From Schistosoma mansoni (lineage: Eukaryota > Platyhelminthes > Trematoda > Strigeidida > Schistosomatidae), in the NCBI RefSeq assembly GCF_000237925.1, contig NC_031498.1, forward strand, positions 5,378,229-5,442,228: a stretch of DNA of 64,000 nt, given 5' to 3'. The notes under the pieces were generated by a model. That model ran no database searches. It saw only the letters and a list, made by a program, of their open reading frames with translations, and was not told the DNA's origin. A program made the translations under genes and the position numbers. Numbering within the stretch: the first letter of the stretch is position 1; each line of letters begins with the position of its first letter. Below, piece after piece: positions 23,365 to 34,461 of the stretch.

Positions 23365-23775
23365 AAATTTATGGAGATTATGAAACTTTTGTAGTTTTAA
23401 TCATGAACTAGTTTTAGCTAAGATCAAAGTTATATGCTCATTAGTGACTAGGTTAAAGATGTAACTCATGGGGTTTTAGTGAGATAAATGTAGTTCAATA
23501 GTTTTAAATGTGAGACAGATATCCACTGCAGATAACGGAAAATGGTTGCGAAATATAATTAGTTGATTGAAGTTAGACATGAGGATCAATGGGTACCGGC
23601 TTAATGGTCTAAAGAGTAAGTGTTCTTAGATGAGACCGAAGATCTTGGCTTCGATTCCTTGTAGTTGGATTGGTCATGTGTATTGTTGAGGAATCTCATA
23701 CTGGAATGAAATGGTCTTCCAGTGCTTCCTGATTTTCAGTGGTGATCCAGATGGGATTAATTTATGATTTCAACT
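23365..23775 (+). mobile_element. Family B SINE, plus strand, very old
   Basis: Order of family B blocks is kept (leader with TGATTGAAGTTAGACATGAGGATCAATGGGTACC region, GGTCTAAAGAGTAAGTG, degenerate B-box, hammerhead relic near 23680-23735, tail TTAATTTATGATTTCAACTATGA), but with many substitutions. Confidence 0.65.
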
Positions 23776-23881
23776 ATGACAACAATCATAACATTATATA
23801 AATATTCAAATGCATCAGTGAATAAATAAATCCATAAAGTCTATCGTTATTAAGATGGTGGTTTGGGGTAGTCAACAGGAA

Positions 23882-23926
23882 ACCCTGAACCTAGGTTTCG
23901 TGCTACTTGGCACTCGTCAACAAGGT
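23882..23926 (-). ncRNA. Hammerhead-like motif, family C (core U3)
   Basis: Minus strand: stem I ACCTTG/CAGGGT pairs fully (one G-U), core TTGACGA instead of CTGANGA, stem II GTGC..GCAC pairs fully, GAA present, stem III palindrome ACCTAGGT closed by A-U, cleavage base U. Only core base 3 departs from the consensus. Confidence 0.5.
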
Positions 23927-24179
23927 GTACCTATAATTTAAAGGAACTGAAGCTCCTTGATGGATGCGATCCTGTGTTACCCAGTTGCACAGTCAAAGAA
24001 ATTACCACTGAGCTATCCGGGCCACGATTGTCAGGTCCTTCTTAGTGCAAATCGAACCCTACCCCTACAGGAAGTCGGTCGCGGCCTGGATAGCTCAATG
24101 GTAACTTCTTTGACTGTGCAGCTGAGTGACATGGGATCACATCCGTCAAGGAGTATCAGTTCCCTTAAATTATAGGTAC

Positions 24180-24226
24180 ACCTTGTTGACGATTATCAAG
24201 TAGCACGAAACCTAGGTTCAGGGTTT
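24180..24226 (+). ncRNA. Hammerhead-like motif, family C, second arm
   Basis: Inverted partner of 23882-23926. Same TTGACGA core, GAA, ACCTAGGT and stem I, but stem II has lost pairing on its 5' side (TTATC instead of GTGCC). Confidence 0.4.
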
Positions 24227-24390
24227 CCTGTTGACTACCTTCAACCACCATCTTATCTCAACATAGTACACTCAATGTTGAGTCACCTAGACTAGTGGCC
24301 ACATTGCAACTTGATCGATAGGATTCGATCTACACTTAGAACGATCTGACATACATGACACTGATCACCACCCAGTAATCAATCAATTGT

Positions 24391-25214
24391 AAAATCTATC
24401 ATTATTATTTGAGACTAATTATATAAATTTTTATTTACTCATCAAAATACAGATGAGAAATATAAAACAACAAAACCTTATTTATTCAAATCTATTATCT
24501 CAGTTCTGTCATCTAATTTACTTTTCCTGGCTTTCACTTCATTCAATACAAAATGAAAACTTTACTATTATTATTATTATGAAACGGGTGTGATTCATAC
24601 GCAGTATTCTTAGATTCAAGTGTAAAGGTTATTAATGTTTTATTGGATTAATAGTCTATTGTGTTTTGAAGTACATGTATATATGTATATATGTCGAAAG
24701 AACTTATTACCAGCTGTTCACTACACCGGGTTTATACATAAACCATATAATTGTGCACTATACGTAAATGAGAAAACAAAAACGGCATTGAATAAAACAA
24801 TAAGGTTCTGATAAGTAAAACTTACATTCTGAAAAAAAAGAAAAAAACAGAAGGCGACTAGACAGGAATAATGCTCCAGGGTGTATTTTTTCAACAGTCT
24901 GAAAAACATTTTATAAGATAAGTGAAACTATTATTATTGAAGATAAGAACTAGTAGGGGAAAAAAACGTTATCCACGGAATTAAGAAGTTAGTTAGGTAG
25001 AGGAAGAATTAAAGAGAAATGTCTTTATTGTTTTGTTTTTTTTAATGCCATAATTTCTTTACCTTTTATCTTATCATTTCGTATATACTACTTCTAAAGT
25101 ATTTTAGGAAAAGGTCATGTGTACTATTTGTTTCCTATTTTGTAGAACATGTGTTTATCATGCAATAATTATTCTATTTGAAATGTCATAGTTTACATCA
25201 TTGAGCTGATCTTA
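24391..25214. other. AT-rich spacer, nothing recognised
   Basis: No gene. The 62-codon minus-strand frame at 24721-24909 is hydrophobic, AT-driven and motif-free. Confidence 0.35.
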
Positions 25215-25412
25215 ATTATTTTCATAGTTGAAATCATGGGTCAATTGATGCTAGACCACCATCGAAAACCTGGAAGCACTGGACGGCCGTTTCGTCCTAA
25301 TATTGGGATTCCTCAGCGGTGCGCATCCTTGATCCCGCGCTCGCGAGATTCGAACGCAGGACCTACCAGTCTCGAGCCGGAGTCCTTAGCCGATAGACCA
25401 CTGAGCCGGAAT
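25215..25412 (-). mobile_element. Family B hammerhead SINE, minus strand, leader missing
   Basis: Hammerhead end plus tRNA-like region (B-box complement GAGATTCGAACGCAGG, A-box complement TAGACCACTGAGCC); it stops right after the A-box complement, so the leader half is absent. Confidence 0.85.
25276..25322 (-). ncRNA. Hammerhead ribozyme (family B)
   Basis: Core CTGAGGA, GAA, stem III palindrome ACGGCCGT and cleavage base C intact. Stem I is GCACCG/CAGTGC with one wobble or mismatch; the first stem II pair is A-C instead of G-C. Confidence 0.65.
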
Positions 25413-25424
25413 TTTAATTAGACA

Positions 25425-25855
25425 ACCATTAGGAACTAGTAAGCAAGGTATAGTGATTTTATCGTAGTATGAGACTCATCAACAATATTCATCCACGACT
25501 TTATCCAAAATCTCTAGGCTTCATAGAGAAGGACTAAGCTCTTATCGACTGAGTTATCATTCAGTAACAAACTAAAAGCGATAACAGTTAATCAGGTAAC
25601 AGCAAATGTTATTACGGAAATATGGATTAGGAAAATGTCATTAACTGGATCGCTTCTCAGCAGATGGTAATACAATAACACGGAATAACTACAGTTCGAA
25701 ATATTGACAATTGGATAAAAACCCTATGGTTTCAAAGTTAGGCACCCATTGTGGAACCTGAAGTTCAGTGATGAAGTCATGGATTCGCACTGCTGAGGAA
25801 TTGTGTATTAGGACAAAACACTTATCAAATATCTCTGTAAAAAAAAAAAAATTGT
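25425..25855. mobile_element. Family B inverted relics, very old
   Basis: A decayed minus-strand family B piece (25430-25575, with GTATGAGACTCATCAAC and TCGACTGAGTTATCATTCAG) and a decayed plus-strand piece (25715-25850, with GGATTCGCACTGCTGAGGAA and TATTAGGACAAAAC). Together they look like an eroded foldback dimer. Confidence 0.5.
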
Positions 25856-26525
25856 CTAACCAAAATCAATTAGTCATGTGATACTTTCGAATCAAAAAGA
25901 AACTTAATACACCATAGTTACCAAATTATATTCCCTTATTGTTATCCATTCATATATTTCCTCTTGGAATTCATTACCTAAACTCATTTAAAGTCATTAA
26001 AAAATATTTTTTAATTGGCCAATTTAATTTCACCATATTTTTCATATCACTATAATTTAAATAAACAATAGTTCATATTCTTTCCAATCTTACAATTTGT
26101 CATACTACTAATAACATATAAGTATATTGTTTATATTTACATAATCTTTAAAACATATATGTCATGGAGATAATTATTTATTATAATATTCCTATTTTTT
26201 TAATTTTACCTTTCCATCTAATTTTTCCCAGAACATTTGCATAGTAACAATAAGTGTTTACAATAAAAAAAATTCTGACCAGGTGTTTTTATAATCAAAA
26301 AAAAAGAAAAAAAAGAACATGAAATGATATAATGCGTATTGTGGGTTTTTGTTCCCCCTGTTAACTATGTGTAGTATAGATTAGTTAATAAGAATTTACT
26401 ATTTCGCGGATATGTATAGGATGCATTGAAGAACAATTTACATCTAATTAACTAGACTATTTCGTTTGTTTTAAAAATAGAAATGAATATATACTTATGT
26501 ATTTATAAATTCACTTAGTATTACT
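25856..26525. other. AT-rich spacer, nothing recognised
   Basis: No gene or repeat recognised; poly-A runs near 26290. Confidence 0.3.
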
Positions 26526-26850
26526 TGTTTGAATCATCCGATTGATGTTTAGGACTGCAACTGATCAGTCTCTTATTGGCATATGTGCATACTGTGCGTA
26601 TTGCCTCGATATTACCTTAATTTACAAGCATGGGAAGATTTAAACAAGTAATATTAAGTGAATTCAAAAACTTTACCCGATTGCACAAGTAAGTAGTTAT
26701 CAGGACTCAGTAACTGAGCGAATGGTACTGGGTTCGAGTCCCAGAGTGAACATCAACTCTGAGATGCAGGTACATCTAGCTGATGAGTCCCAAATAGGAC
26801 GAAACGCGTGTCCTGGATTCCACTGCTAGCCACTATCTATCGTTGCTTAT
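26526..26850 (+). mobile_element. Family A (Sm-alpha-like) SINE with partial inverted neighbour
   Basis: 26530-26650 is the Sm-alpha companion block in one orientation (GTTTAGGACTGCAACTGATC, GGCATATGTGCATACTGTGC). 26655-26850 is a plus-strand unit with tRNA-like promoter (B-box GGTTCGAGTCCC) and hammerhead, ending CCACTGCTAGCCACTATCTATC. The GGATAACGCGATGGCGTTTGAAG part of the A-box region, present at 41.3 kb, is shortened here. Confidence 0.85.
26774..26818 (+). ncRNA. Hammerhead ribozyme (Sm-alpha type), core intact
   Basis: Stem I ATCTAG/CTGGAT (one G-U), core CTGATGA, stem II GTCCC AAAT AGGAC, GAA, stem III ACGCGTGT with two pairs and a four-base loop, cleavage base C (GUC triplet). This is the form known from the Sm-alpha satellite of schistosomes. 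Confidence 0.88.
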
Positions 26851-27454
26851 ACTTATGTATATTGCGATAAATACATATTGGCTAGGTGTAATACAGTGTT
26901 ATTGTTTTTAAACGAGTAGCACAGATTTGAAAAAGATCTAATATAATAATAATATAATAAAACAACTTAAAAAGGGCAATTTACATTAAGAATCTTAGTA
27001 TCAACTGGAATACAATCGAAATTTAGGGAGTATTGAAGAGTTGTTTTGTTCTACTTCCGAACTTCCTCTGTAGTGTTTATCTAACAACTGAACATAATAG
27101 TTTAATAGTTTAAAGAGTATACAATATCTTTATAACATGCCTAAGAAGATCTCTTGTGATTTAACTTTCAAACCTCAGGCAACTTATGATATAGCATGAT
27201 ATTGATCACTACATGGAATGAATTGACAGGTCATGATTTCTTGTAAAAACTTAGGAGAATATACTTTTAAACTTGTGGACATAGAGTAATGATTTAGGCA
27301 GATGATTTTTTAGAGAAAATTTATGGATAATATTGGAAATTGTATTGTTTTAATAATTGCTTGTATTGAACAAGGCAAGAACAAGGAATTAAGTAGAATG
27401 AAATGAATTCATTTTAGTGATCAGAACTATCATAAATTTATCATACCTATAAAC
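26851..27454. other. AT-rich spacer, nothing recognised
   Basis: No gene recognised; could include the eroded 5' part of the Penelope relic that follows. Confidence 0.3.
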
Positions 27455-27795
27455 GTGAAGCTAGTTAGATATGGATATGTATCATCATGTTCAAGTAGCT
27501 GTCATACTGGTAGAGCAGAAAGAAGAGCCTATATTCTATTCCAAGAACATATCCAAAAATGTAGTAGATCAGTGAGAATAAGGACTTTCAGGAGTTTTAT
27601 TTCGAAATATACCTTTAACACAAAATATCAAGTTCATAATATTGAAATCCTTCAGTATCATTAATAGACAATCAAACTCAATTCTTCTTAAGTTCGCCGA
27701 AGCCATAGTCATCAAGTATGTCATTCTGGATTTATATATCAAAAGAAAACATTAACAAATCTTTCCTTACCATGATGACGTTATGGTCACTTTAC
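27455..27795 (+). mobile_element. Penelope-like element relic (GIY-YIG region)
   Basis: Plus-strand frame with SSCSSSCHTGRAERRAYILFQEHIQKCSRSVRIRTFRSF, matching the layout of a Penelope GIY-YIG domain (C.CSSSYIGRT.R....R..EH), then after stops and a frame change KFAEAIVIKYVILDLYIKRKH, matching the domain's C-terminal IAEAI.I....PDLC.QK pattern. The central YIG is degraded to HTG. The reverse transcriptase is not visible. Old, frame-broken relic, clearly a different copy from the one at 39.1 kb. Confidence 0.6.
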
Positions 27796-29934
27796 CACAT
27801 CATTCTTGAAAGCCTTTCTCTTATTCTGATTGGATCACTTCCTTCAAATGCAGAACTTTATTTTTAAATGACTGATTTCAGCTGGTTTTATTCACAATTA
27901 CTATTCGACCAAGGCGGCCTGCTTGAATATCTGGGCTACCTGTTCCTGCCATCTAGATATTTCAATAAGTTATCTGTTTCCTTATCTGTTTTAACAGATC
28001 ATTATGTCAATTAAGTGCATAACCTATTCACGTGTGTTTGTGAAATATTTACGACCTTTCGCTTTACAAGTTACAAGAGAGCCGAATCAGAGACATCATG
28101 ACGGCTGGCAATATGCATCGAAAAGAATATACGTTAATCAGACGTTGATTCCTGAACTTCTAATATCTAACTGGCGACCACTCAACGACTTACTTAAACT
28201 GTATATTCGTATTCATAGTTGTATGGTAAATATATGTCTATAGAAGCATACAAAACATTGCATCATACAGTGATTCGAGACTCTAAACATCAAATGAGGT
28301 TAGAGAAGAATATAAGGATGAAAATAATTTACAGGTCAGAATTATGAAAAACAATTGTTCGCTTGACAGGTATGAAGAAAAATGAAACACATAAAGGTCA
28401 TAGTAATAACTGAATAATAATCATAGAAAATTGTTAAATGATAATAATAAGTGACTACGGTTTAAAATAACAAAACAAGAGTTTGAAAAAAATACAAGAC
28501 CAAAAAACACTACAGAAGGGAATTAGGGTCATGGAAGGGATGAGAGGTTAGATGTATCGTTTTTGAACACAGAGCTAGAGCTTGAATCAGTAGATCGTCA
28601 ACACCTCAGCAGTGCATAAGTTTTTATTCGACCTTCCTTCGATCCAGATCCTTTGACTGTATAGATTATTTTGAAGGAACACTCCTTTGGAGCAACGTGT
28701 CCAGAGTTGATTATATTCACCTGTACTGAACTAGTTACTGTTTTATATTTGTTAATCTTGAGATGACTAATATCCAGTATTAACTTGAATCAGTTTCAAT
28801 ATCAAGCAAAAAAGTTGTACGACTAATGTTCAGAATAAATATGGGTAGCATAATGTGAGAGAAATAATAATCTAATTCTAAAAACAAATAAATATTTGGT
28901 CAAAGATTACGTAATATGCAAAACAGTATGAATCAGGTAAGAATTAGTAAATAGGGCTGAGTGCTAAACAACTTTTTCCCAATGTCCACAAGCATTATAA
29001 TAAGATATGAGAATAAGAACTATTTAAACCATGGAAATACAAAGAAGAAAGTTGTATATACATCAATCAAATTATATCCTCCTATTATCGAAATGATTAT
29101 TAACTAATTAGGTCAAAAGTTGACTAAGATAAAAGAAGTGATTGAATATATTTCTTCTGGGTGCGAAGCTTCGGCTATTTGAAGGATTCTTGGTCTGATG
29201 GATTTCGGTAGATAAATATTAGCCCAATTTAGTACTTCAGATTACTGCTCCATGTTAGCTATTTGACCCGTTTATAATAAATGAGCTAGAACTGAACCAT
29301 TAACGGTTTTAACTACACGTTCGCTTAACCGGAATGGGAAGCATTCACGAACATGAAAATACACATTTCTAGAACATCTGCCAATATAGCCTCCTTTAAA
29401 AAATCTTTTAGATTGATTGTAGACTCAATAATTTACTTAAGTTACATAATAGTTAAGCCTTTTGGTATTCCTTATAATGTCATGAAGACCAGCTACACAC
29501 CCTATCAGCAAATAATCCATATTCATAAATCAAATTTAAGAAAAGATAGGGTACGTGTCCGTAAATTTCTTGCTCATCTGCTTTTCAATGTTCAATATCA
29601 ATTATTTTTCCTTCCATTTGGTAGATGAACTCTGTATATAAGAACATAATTTTAGTGAGGATTTCATTTCATGCTCTGACTTTCACTGTGTTTGCTTTTT
29701 TCATCTGACAAGTTTGGACTTGCTACAATAGTGTATTCACAGAAGACGTATGTGGATGGTTTTAGATGATTAAAATGAAGTCCCAAATAAAAATTACACT
29801 CTTATGGGAAACACTGACACTGAATGTTTGAAACTGTTAGATATCTCAGTTTTGTTGAACATGGAGAAAGGATTATTATCGTCACATAATCAAAAAAATT
29901 ATTTAATATTTTTGATATAAATGTACTAATTTTC
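27796..29934. other. Unassigned AT-rich stretch with motif-free frames
   Basis: About 2.1 kb without a feature I can name. Plus-strand frames of 79 codons (28004-28243) and 91 codons (29353-29628) have no motifs. On the minus strand near 28.6-28.8 kb and 29.15-29.36 kb there are hints of retroelement pol-like phrases, too weak to call. Confidence 0.3.
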
Positions 29935-30106
29935 AGTGGTCCAGTGGTTAAGAGTTCGTACATGAGACCGAAGGCCCTGGATTCGAATCTCATATGAAGG
30001 ATCGTGGATGCTCACTGTAGAGGATTCCCATACTGGGACGAAACGGTCGTCCAGTGCCTCCAGGTTTTCAATGGTGGTCTAACATTAATCGATTCATGAT
30101 CTCATT
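29935..30106 (+). mobile_element. Family B SINE, plus strand, 3' part
   Basis: tRNA-like region with intact B-box (GGATTCGAATCTC), hammerhead relic at 30008-30055 (CTGTAGAGGA: three bases inserted in the core; stem II GGGAC, GAAACGGTCGTC intact) and tail. Confidence 0.8.
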
Positions 30107-30440
30107 CAAAAAATTGTACTAATTTTCTGAACCGATTAGATTACAACCCAATTACCGATCAATGTAAATATCCTAGCCCTACGAGAAGTCTATTGTACTT
30201 CTCATAGTTCAATATTTTGACCATGGAACTACAAAAATCAGATTATATAGAGAATATCATTCACTTGAAGTCCTGTTGATATATCACTGACTACCATGCA
30301 ATAAATGTTTAGAAATTTCTCTCAACTCCTAGATTTGTAACTTATTTACTAACAATTTACTACAAATTTTTGCATAAACTTGACATAATTACCATCATCA
30401 ATATGGGGTTATGAAGGTTGCTGAGTTTTAATCACATTAC
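30107..30440. other. AT-rich spacer, nothing recognised
   Basis: No gene or repeat recognised. Confidence 0.3.
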
Positions 30441-30777
30441 GAACCAATCTAAATTGAACAATGATTGAAAACTTTGAAGAACTGGACGATCGTTTCATCA
30501 AATTATTGGACTCCTCAAATAGTACAAATCTACGACACTATAACCAGGAATAAAAATCATGGCAATAGAATTTGGCCATATAATATCGTGGATTGATTAA
30601 AGTCAAACATATACACTACCGAATTCTGAGTTAGTGATCTGAAATTTTAACGTTCGTGAGGGAGACTGAAGGTTCTAGGTTCGACCCTCAATGGTGGGAT
30701 CATGAATACTCAGTGCCAAAGAGTCCCATACAAAGACAAGATGGACGTTCAGTGCATTCAGGCTTTTAATGATTTAT
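30441..30777. mobile_element. Family B inverted relic, very old
   Basis: Minus-strand hammerhead-end relic at 30465-30545 and a plus-strand leader, tRNA-like and hammerhead relic at 30580-30775 (GGTTCGACCCTC B-box). It directly abuts the younger dimer at 30778. Confidence 0.6.
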
Positions 30778-30830
30778 CATAGTTGAAAGCTTGAGTCAAT
30801 TGAAGCTAGACCACCACGGAAAACCTGGAA

Positions 30831-30876
30831 ACACTGGACGGCCGTTTCGTCCTATCATGGGACTCCTCAGCAGTGC
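30831..30876 (-). ncRNA. Hammerhead ribozyme (family B), core intact
   Basis: Core CTGAGGA, stem II GTCCC..AGGAC, GAA, stem III palindrome ACGGCCGT, cleavage base C; stem I CACTG/CAGTG. Confidence 0.85.
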
Positions 30877-31116
30877 GCATCCACGAACCCGCTCTCACGA
30901 GCGGGATTCGAACCCAGGACCTACCAGTTTCGAGCCGAAGCCCTTAACCGATAGACCACTGAGCTGGCATCCAACGGTGTTAATGTCTAACTTCAACTGG
31001 TCCACGAAGTTGAGCAACCATTCACCAATTGTCTTCAGTGAGTTCCTATCTCACAACAGACGTGGTTTTGAACTCCACTGGTCACTGCTTCTTCGCGAGA
31101 GCGGGTTCGTGGATGC

Positions 31117-31162
31117 GCACTGCTGAGGAGTCCCATAATAGGACGAAACGGCCGTCCAGTGT
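31117..31162 (+). ncRNA. Hammerhead ribozyme (family B), core intact
   Basis: Same layout as its inverted partner at 30831-30876. Predicted cleavage is between C31156 and C31157, after the GUC triplet. Confidence 0.87.
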
Positions 31163-31435
31163 TTCCAGGTTTTCCATGGTGGTCTAGCTTCAATTGACTC
31201 ACGCTTTCAACTATGATAAATACTAAATCTCCACGAAACCCCTTCTGATTTTAATGATTTCCCAACTTAGATCGGTTTGTGGCATCAATGTCATTAGCAT
31301 TATACACCTTTTAGGCTTACACTAGTAATATTAAGTAATTATTTTTTCTAAGAAAAATCAACATGTACAAACTTAATAATAACAACAACAGCAATAACGG
31401 TTTGTTCTAACGAATAGTAAACAACAATGGTGTTA

Positions 31436-31748
31436 CTCCACTAGTCACTGCTTCTCACTAGAACTTCAGGAAATACCTCTTGAAGCCAATCACTAGTGAG
31501 CATATGATTATTATCAGAAGGGGTTTTGTGTAGATAGTAACTCACTGAAAACAATTGGTGAACGGTTGGTCAATTTCGTGGATTGGTTGAAGTTAGACAT
31601 TAACACCACCTGATGCCTGCTCAGTGGTCTAGAGGTTAAGCGCCCGCGCTCGAAGCTGATAGGTCTTGGGTTCGAATCTCATGAGGCGGGATCGTGGATG
31701 CGCATTGTTGAGGAGCCCCACAATAGGACGAAGCGGCCGTCAAAAATG
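31436..31748. mobile_element. Family B rearranged copy, plus-strand 3' half
   Basis: 31436-31535 is a leader complement ending CATATGATTATTATCAGAAGGGG, which joins in opposite orientation to a plus-strand leader, tRNA-like region (B-box GGGTTCGAATCTC) and truncated hammerhead (31702-31741, core TTGAGGA, GAAG). The 3' tail after the hammerhead is missing. Confidence 0.8.
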
Positions 31749-32655
31749 GTGTCAGTTACGTCCTTTTCTTTTTTTCTTTTTCCGTTACAAAAGTTAGTGA
31801 TCACTTGAGATCTATTTATCTATTATTACTATTATCATTACCATTACTACCACTACTACTACTAATAATAATACTGTTATTCTTTCCTCATATCAACATA
31901 TGTTTAACAGTAGAATGAAGGATTGTTTTTTAAAAAAAAAAGAAAGATACTGTTAACAATGACAACAGTTGGTTGCCTAGACAACACGATGTTCATTTAA
32001 ACAAAAAATGACCTGTGATTTATGTGTGTTTACAACGTATAATGAACGTATAATGAAGAATAATAAGGAGAATGATAGTAAATTAAAAACAAATTATAAA
32101 CATATTAAAGACATAAACAACTTGTTTTTGTTTTGTTTTATATTTCAATATTCCACTTTGTTTTACATTTGGTTATTTTGCATTCATTTGAAAAATAAAT
32201 GAAGATGCTTAAGTGTCAATAAAACTAAAAAAAACAAATTAGGAAATGAAATAAAACATAAAATGGAATGTTTATATATGTGAGTGTGTGTGTGTGTGTG
32301 TGAATGGTGCCTTCTATTATGGTTGTTGCTCTTTGTAGCCTATATTGTTAGTTAAATTTGTGATACATATAGAGTGTAATGTTGACATTTTTTAATACTG
32401 GTTGATGATGATGATGTCCTGAAAACAGTACAAGTGAGAGAGTGTGTGTGTGTGTGTATCCGATTGCATAGAAGTAAAATTGTTTATATTTAGGTGTTTG
32501 TGTTCACATGGATTAGTTGATAAGGTGAAACTATGGCGAACAATATATCATATTAATACTCATATATGTATGTATGGTTTCATTATTTTTATTTATGTAG
32601 CTATTGTGTGGTTATTCTAGTTGTTAACATGGTTATTTACAAATAGTTTAACAAA
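31749..32655. other. AT-rich spacer with (TG) runs
   Basis: No gene. (GT)n-type runs at about 32282-32302 and 32442-32457, and a TAC/TAA trinucleotide run at about 31845-31872. Confidence 0.5.
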
Positions 32656-32835
32656 AATATTGAATTCTAAACAAAGATGGATGTTTGAATCTTCCCATCG
32701 ATTTGTTAGGACTGCAACTGGTCAGTCTCTAATTGGCATATGTGCATACAGTGGGTATTGCCTCGATATAGCCTTAATTCACAAGCATTGTAAGCAAAGA
32801 TGGATAGTGGCTAGCAGAGACAACGGACAGTTTTG
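32656..32835 (-). mobile_element. Family A (Sm-alpha-like) companion block without hammerhead
   Basis: CTTCCCATCGATTTGTTAGG..GCATATGTGCATACAGTGGG..GCAAAGATGGATAGTGGCTAGCAG. The copy ends just where the hammerhead would begin. The 71-codon frame over it recurs at 34.5 and 37.2 kb only because the repeat does. Confidence 0.8.
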
Positions 32836-34087
32836 AAGTATGTTATGATAAATGGAAATTATGTATATATAGGATAAAGTGTTTCTTGTCTTTAGTTAAT
32901 GAATAAGAATCGTTGTACATTTTCTACATAATCATTGACAGGAATAACACTTCAATTATTTGTAGTTTACGGGACTGATTACAATTATTTAGGTAAACAT
33001 TCAGAACCAGGGAGTACTGGATAGTTGTTTCATTTCGGCTAAGGAATCACGAGCATTCAAGAATCGAACCTAGTGTAGTGTGATCTACTTATATCCATAT
33101 AAGTAGTATATGGTGATGGTCAGACATAGAATGTATTTCGGCAGAAGACCGATAAGGAAAGAACTAAAATGAAGAGCAATTGGTAGGAAAATGCATATAC
33201 AATGAAATTAGAGAAGATGAACTGATATTTACAGAAGAAGCAGTGAAGATTGAGACAATTGATTGTTGTTTTGCAAATTAAATGTTTACTGTATGGTTGT
33301 CAGATTTTAGTGAGATAGTCTGTAATTTGTGTCCAAATACATTCGATTGTCCCCAGTCGTGTTCTTGTTCATTACACTAGGACCTCTAGACCTCTGATAG
33401 ATCACCAGACTGACTAACACCTAGTGAATTAAGTTTTTTAAATCCAGCCTATTCATGGTACATTATGATCATTACGTCTTCTCATTAATATCTAACTTTC
33501 TGCATTGTTAAACTCCACTGGTAACAACTTATCATCTGAACTCGATGAATTTCTCTTGAATTCAACCAGTATTGATGTTCGTATGCAATATTTATGGAGA
33601 TTGTTGAGTTTTTAGAGTACGGTATGAAGTGACTGTAGCCACAGAATTGCCTAAAAACCCAAGAATAACTGAACAGCTAACATCACATGAAAATACAAAC
33701 AAGTAAGTTGTTCATATCTTCAATTTTAAAAATGTTTGTAAATTAAAGTTGCAAACATTCTAATGCTGAGTAAATTTATGTTCACAAGTGAAATAGTTGT
33801 TAAGAATGTGAGATTATTCTGTCTATATAACCAGGTTGACAATCTATTGATATTTGTTTATGCTTTCGGTGGATTGTTAGGCGTATAGGCAACTTCGAAT
33901 TAAACTTGTACTACTCAATATATTACAAATCATTTAGTACGGTTCTACAGTCGGATAAAATCAGGACGATTATTCAAGGATTGCTCCATTTACAATCAAT
34001 AGTTTGTTCTGTAACTCAGTTATCCTACTGCACTATCAAATTACTGGTAAGAGTTGACAAAAACCCGACTTACTTTTTGAAAGTATA
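32836..34087. other. AT-rich stretch with small old repeats
   Basis: No gene. Holds an eroded family B scrap at about 33000-33080, a block at 33225-33385 shared with 44280-44420 (dispersed repeat family F, ending TGTTCTTGTTCATTACA), and a family B leader scrap at about 33510-33615. Confidence 0.5.
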
Positions 34088-34461
34088 AGTATCTGATATA
34101 GTATAAGTTGTCTCAATAGTTTAAAAGACTGATTTAACGATCACTTTGTTCTGTTTACATGTAAATGGAGTTTCACCCCTAAGTAATTAGTACTAGACAT
34201 TTAAACAAAATTCTAGCCTATAGTTCCATGCAAGGTGAAATTAAAAGTTTTAATAAATGACTATCTAAGAATTTGATATTGGATACAGTCCAGTGTTTCC
34301 AAGTTTTCAATGTTGGTCAAACATTGATCGATTTATGATCTCAACAATCTCCTCAACCCTATACTGATAAAAATTATATTTTAATGATATTACTTACAGA
34401 ACTTCTAGTAAAATAAAGTTTTATCTCCCAAAATTTAGAAATATTTACATGAATGCAAACA

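Larger units (their letters stand above)
23855..24390. mobile_element. Family C palindromic retroposon with hammerhead-like ends
   Basis: Two inverted arms (about 23857-24040 and 24080-24255) around a 40-bp centre, followed by a tail of about 135 bp (TCTCAACATAGTACACTCAATG to CCAGTAATCAATCAATTG). Each arm carries a tRNA-like stretch (GGATAGCTCAATGGTAACTTC, and a degenerate B-box-like GGGATCACATCC) and, at its outer end, a hammerhead-like fold. Other copies: 35978-36247 with 37713-37862, and older ones at 15.6, 22.1 and 44.8 kb. I cannot match it to a named family from memory. Confidence 0.75.
30778..31245. mobile_element. Family B inverted dimer with two intact hammerheads
   Basis: Minus-strand unit (hammerhead, tRNA-like region, leader complement ending near 31090) joined to a plus-strand hammerhead end with its tail. 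Outer inverted repeats run for about 125 bp and are almost identical. The junction (about 31093) joins the leader complement to the GCGGGTTCGTGGATGCGC stretch before the plus-strand hammerhead. A 111-codon frame (30791-31126) crosses it and is an accident of the repeat. Confidence 0.9.

Noticed and set aside
28004-28243. 79-codon frame as a host exon
   Set aside because: A donor-like GTAAAT follows it, but no acceptor, motif or homology supports it; it lies next to a Penelope relic.
30791-31126. 111-codon open frame
   Set aside because: Runs through an inverted SINE dimer. Similar frames recur in each copy because the repeat does.
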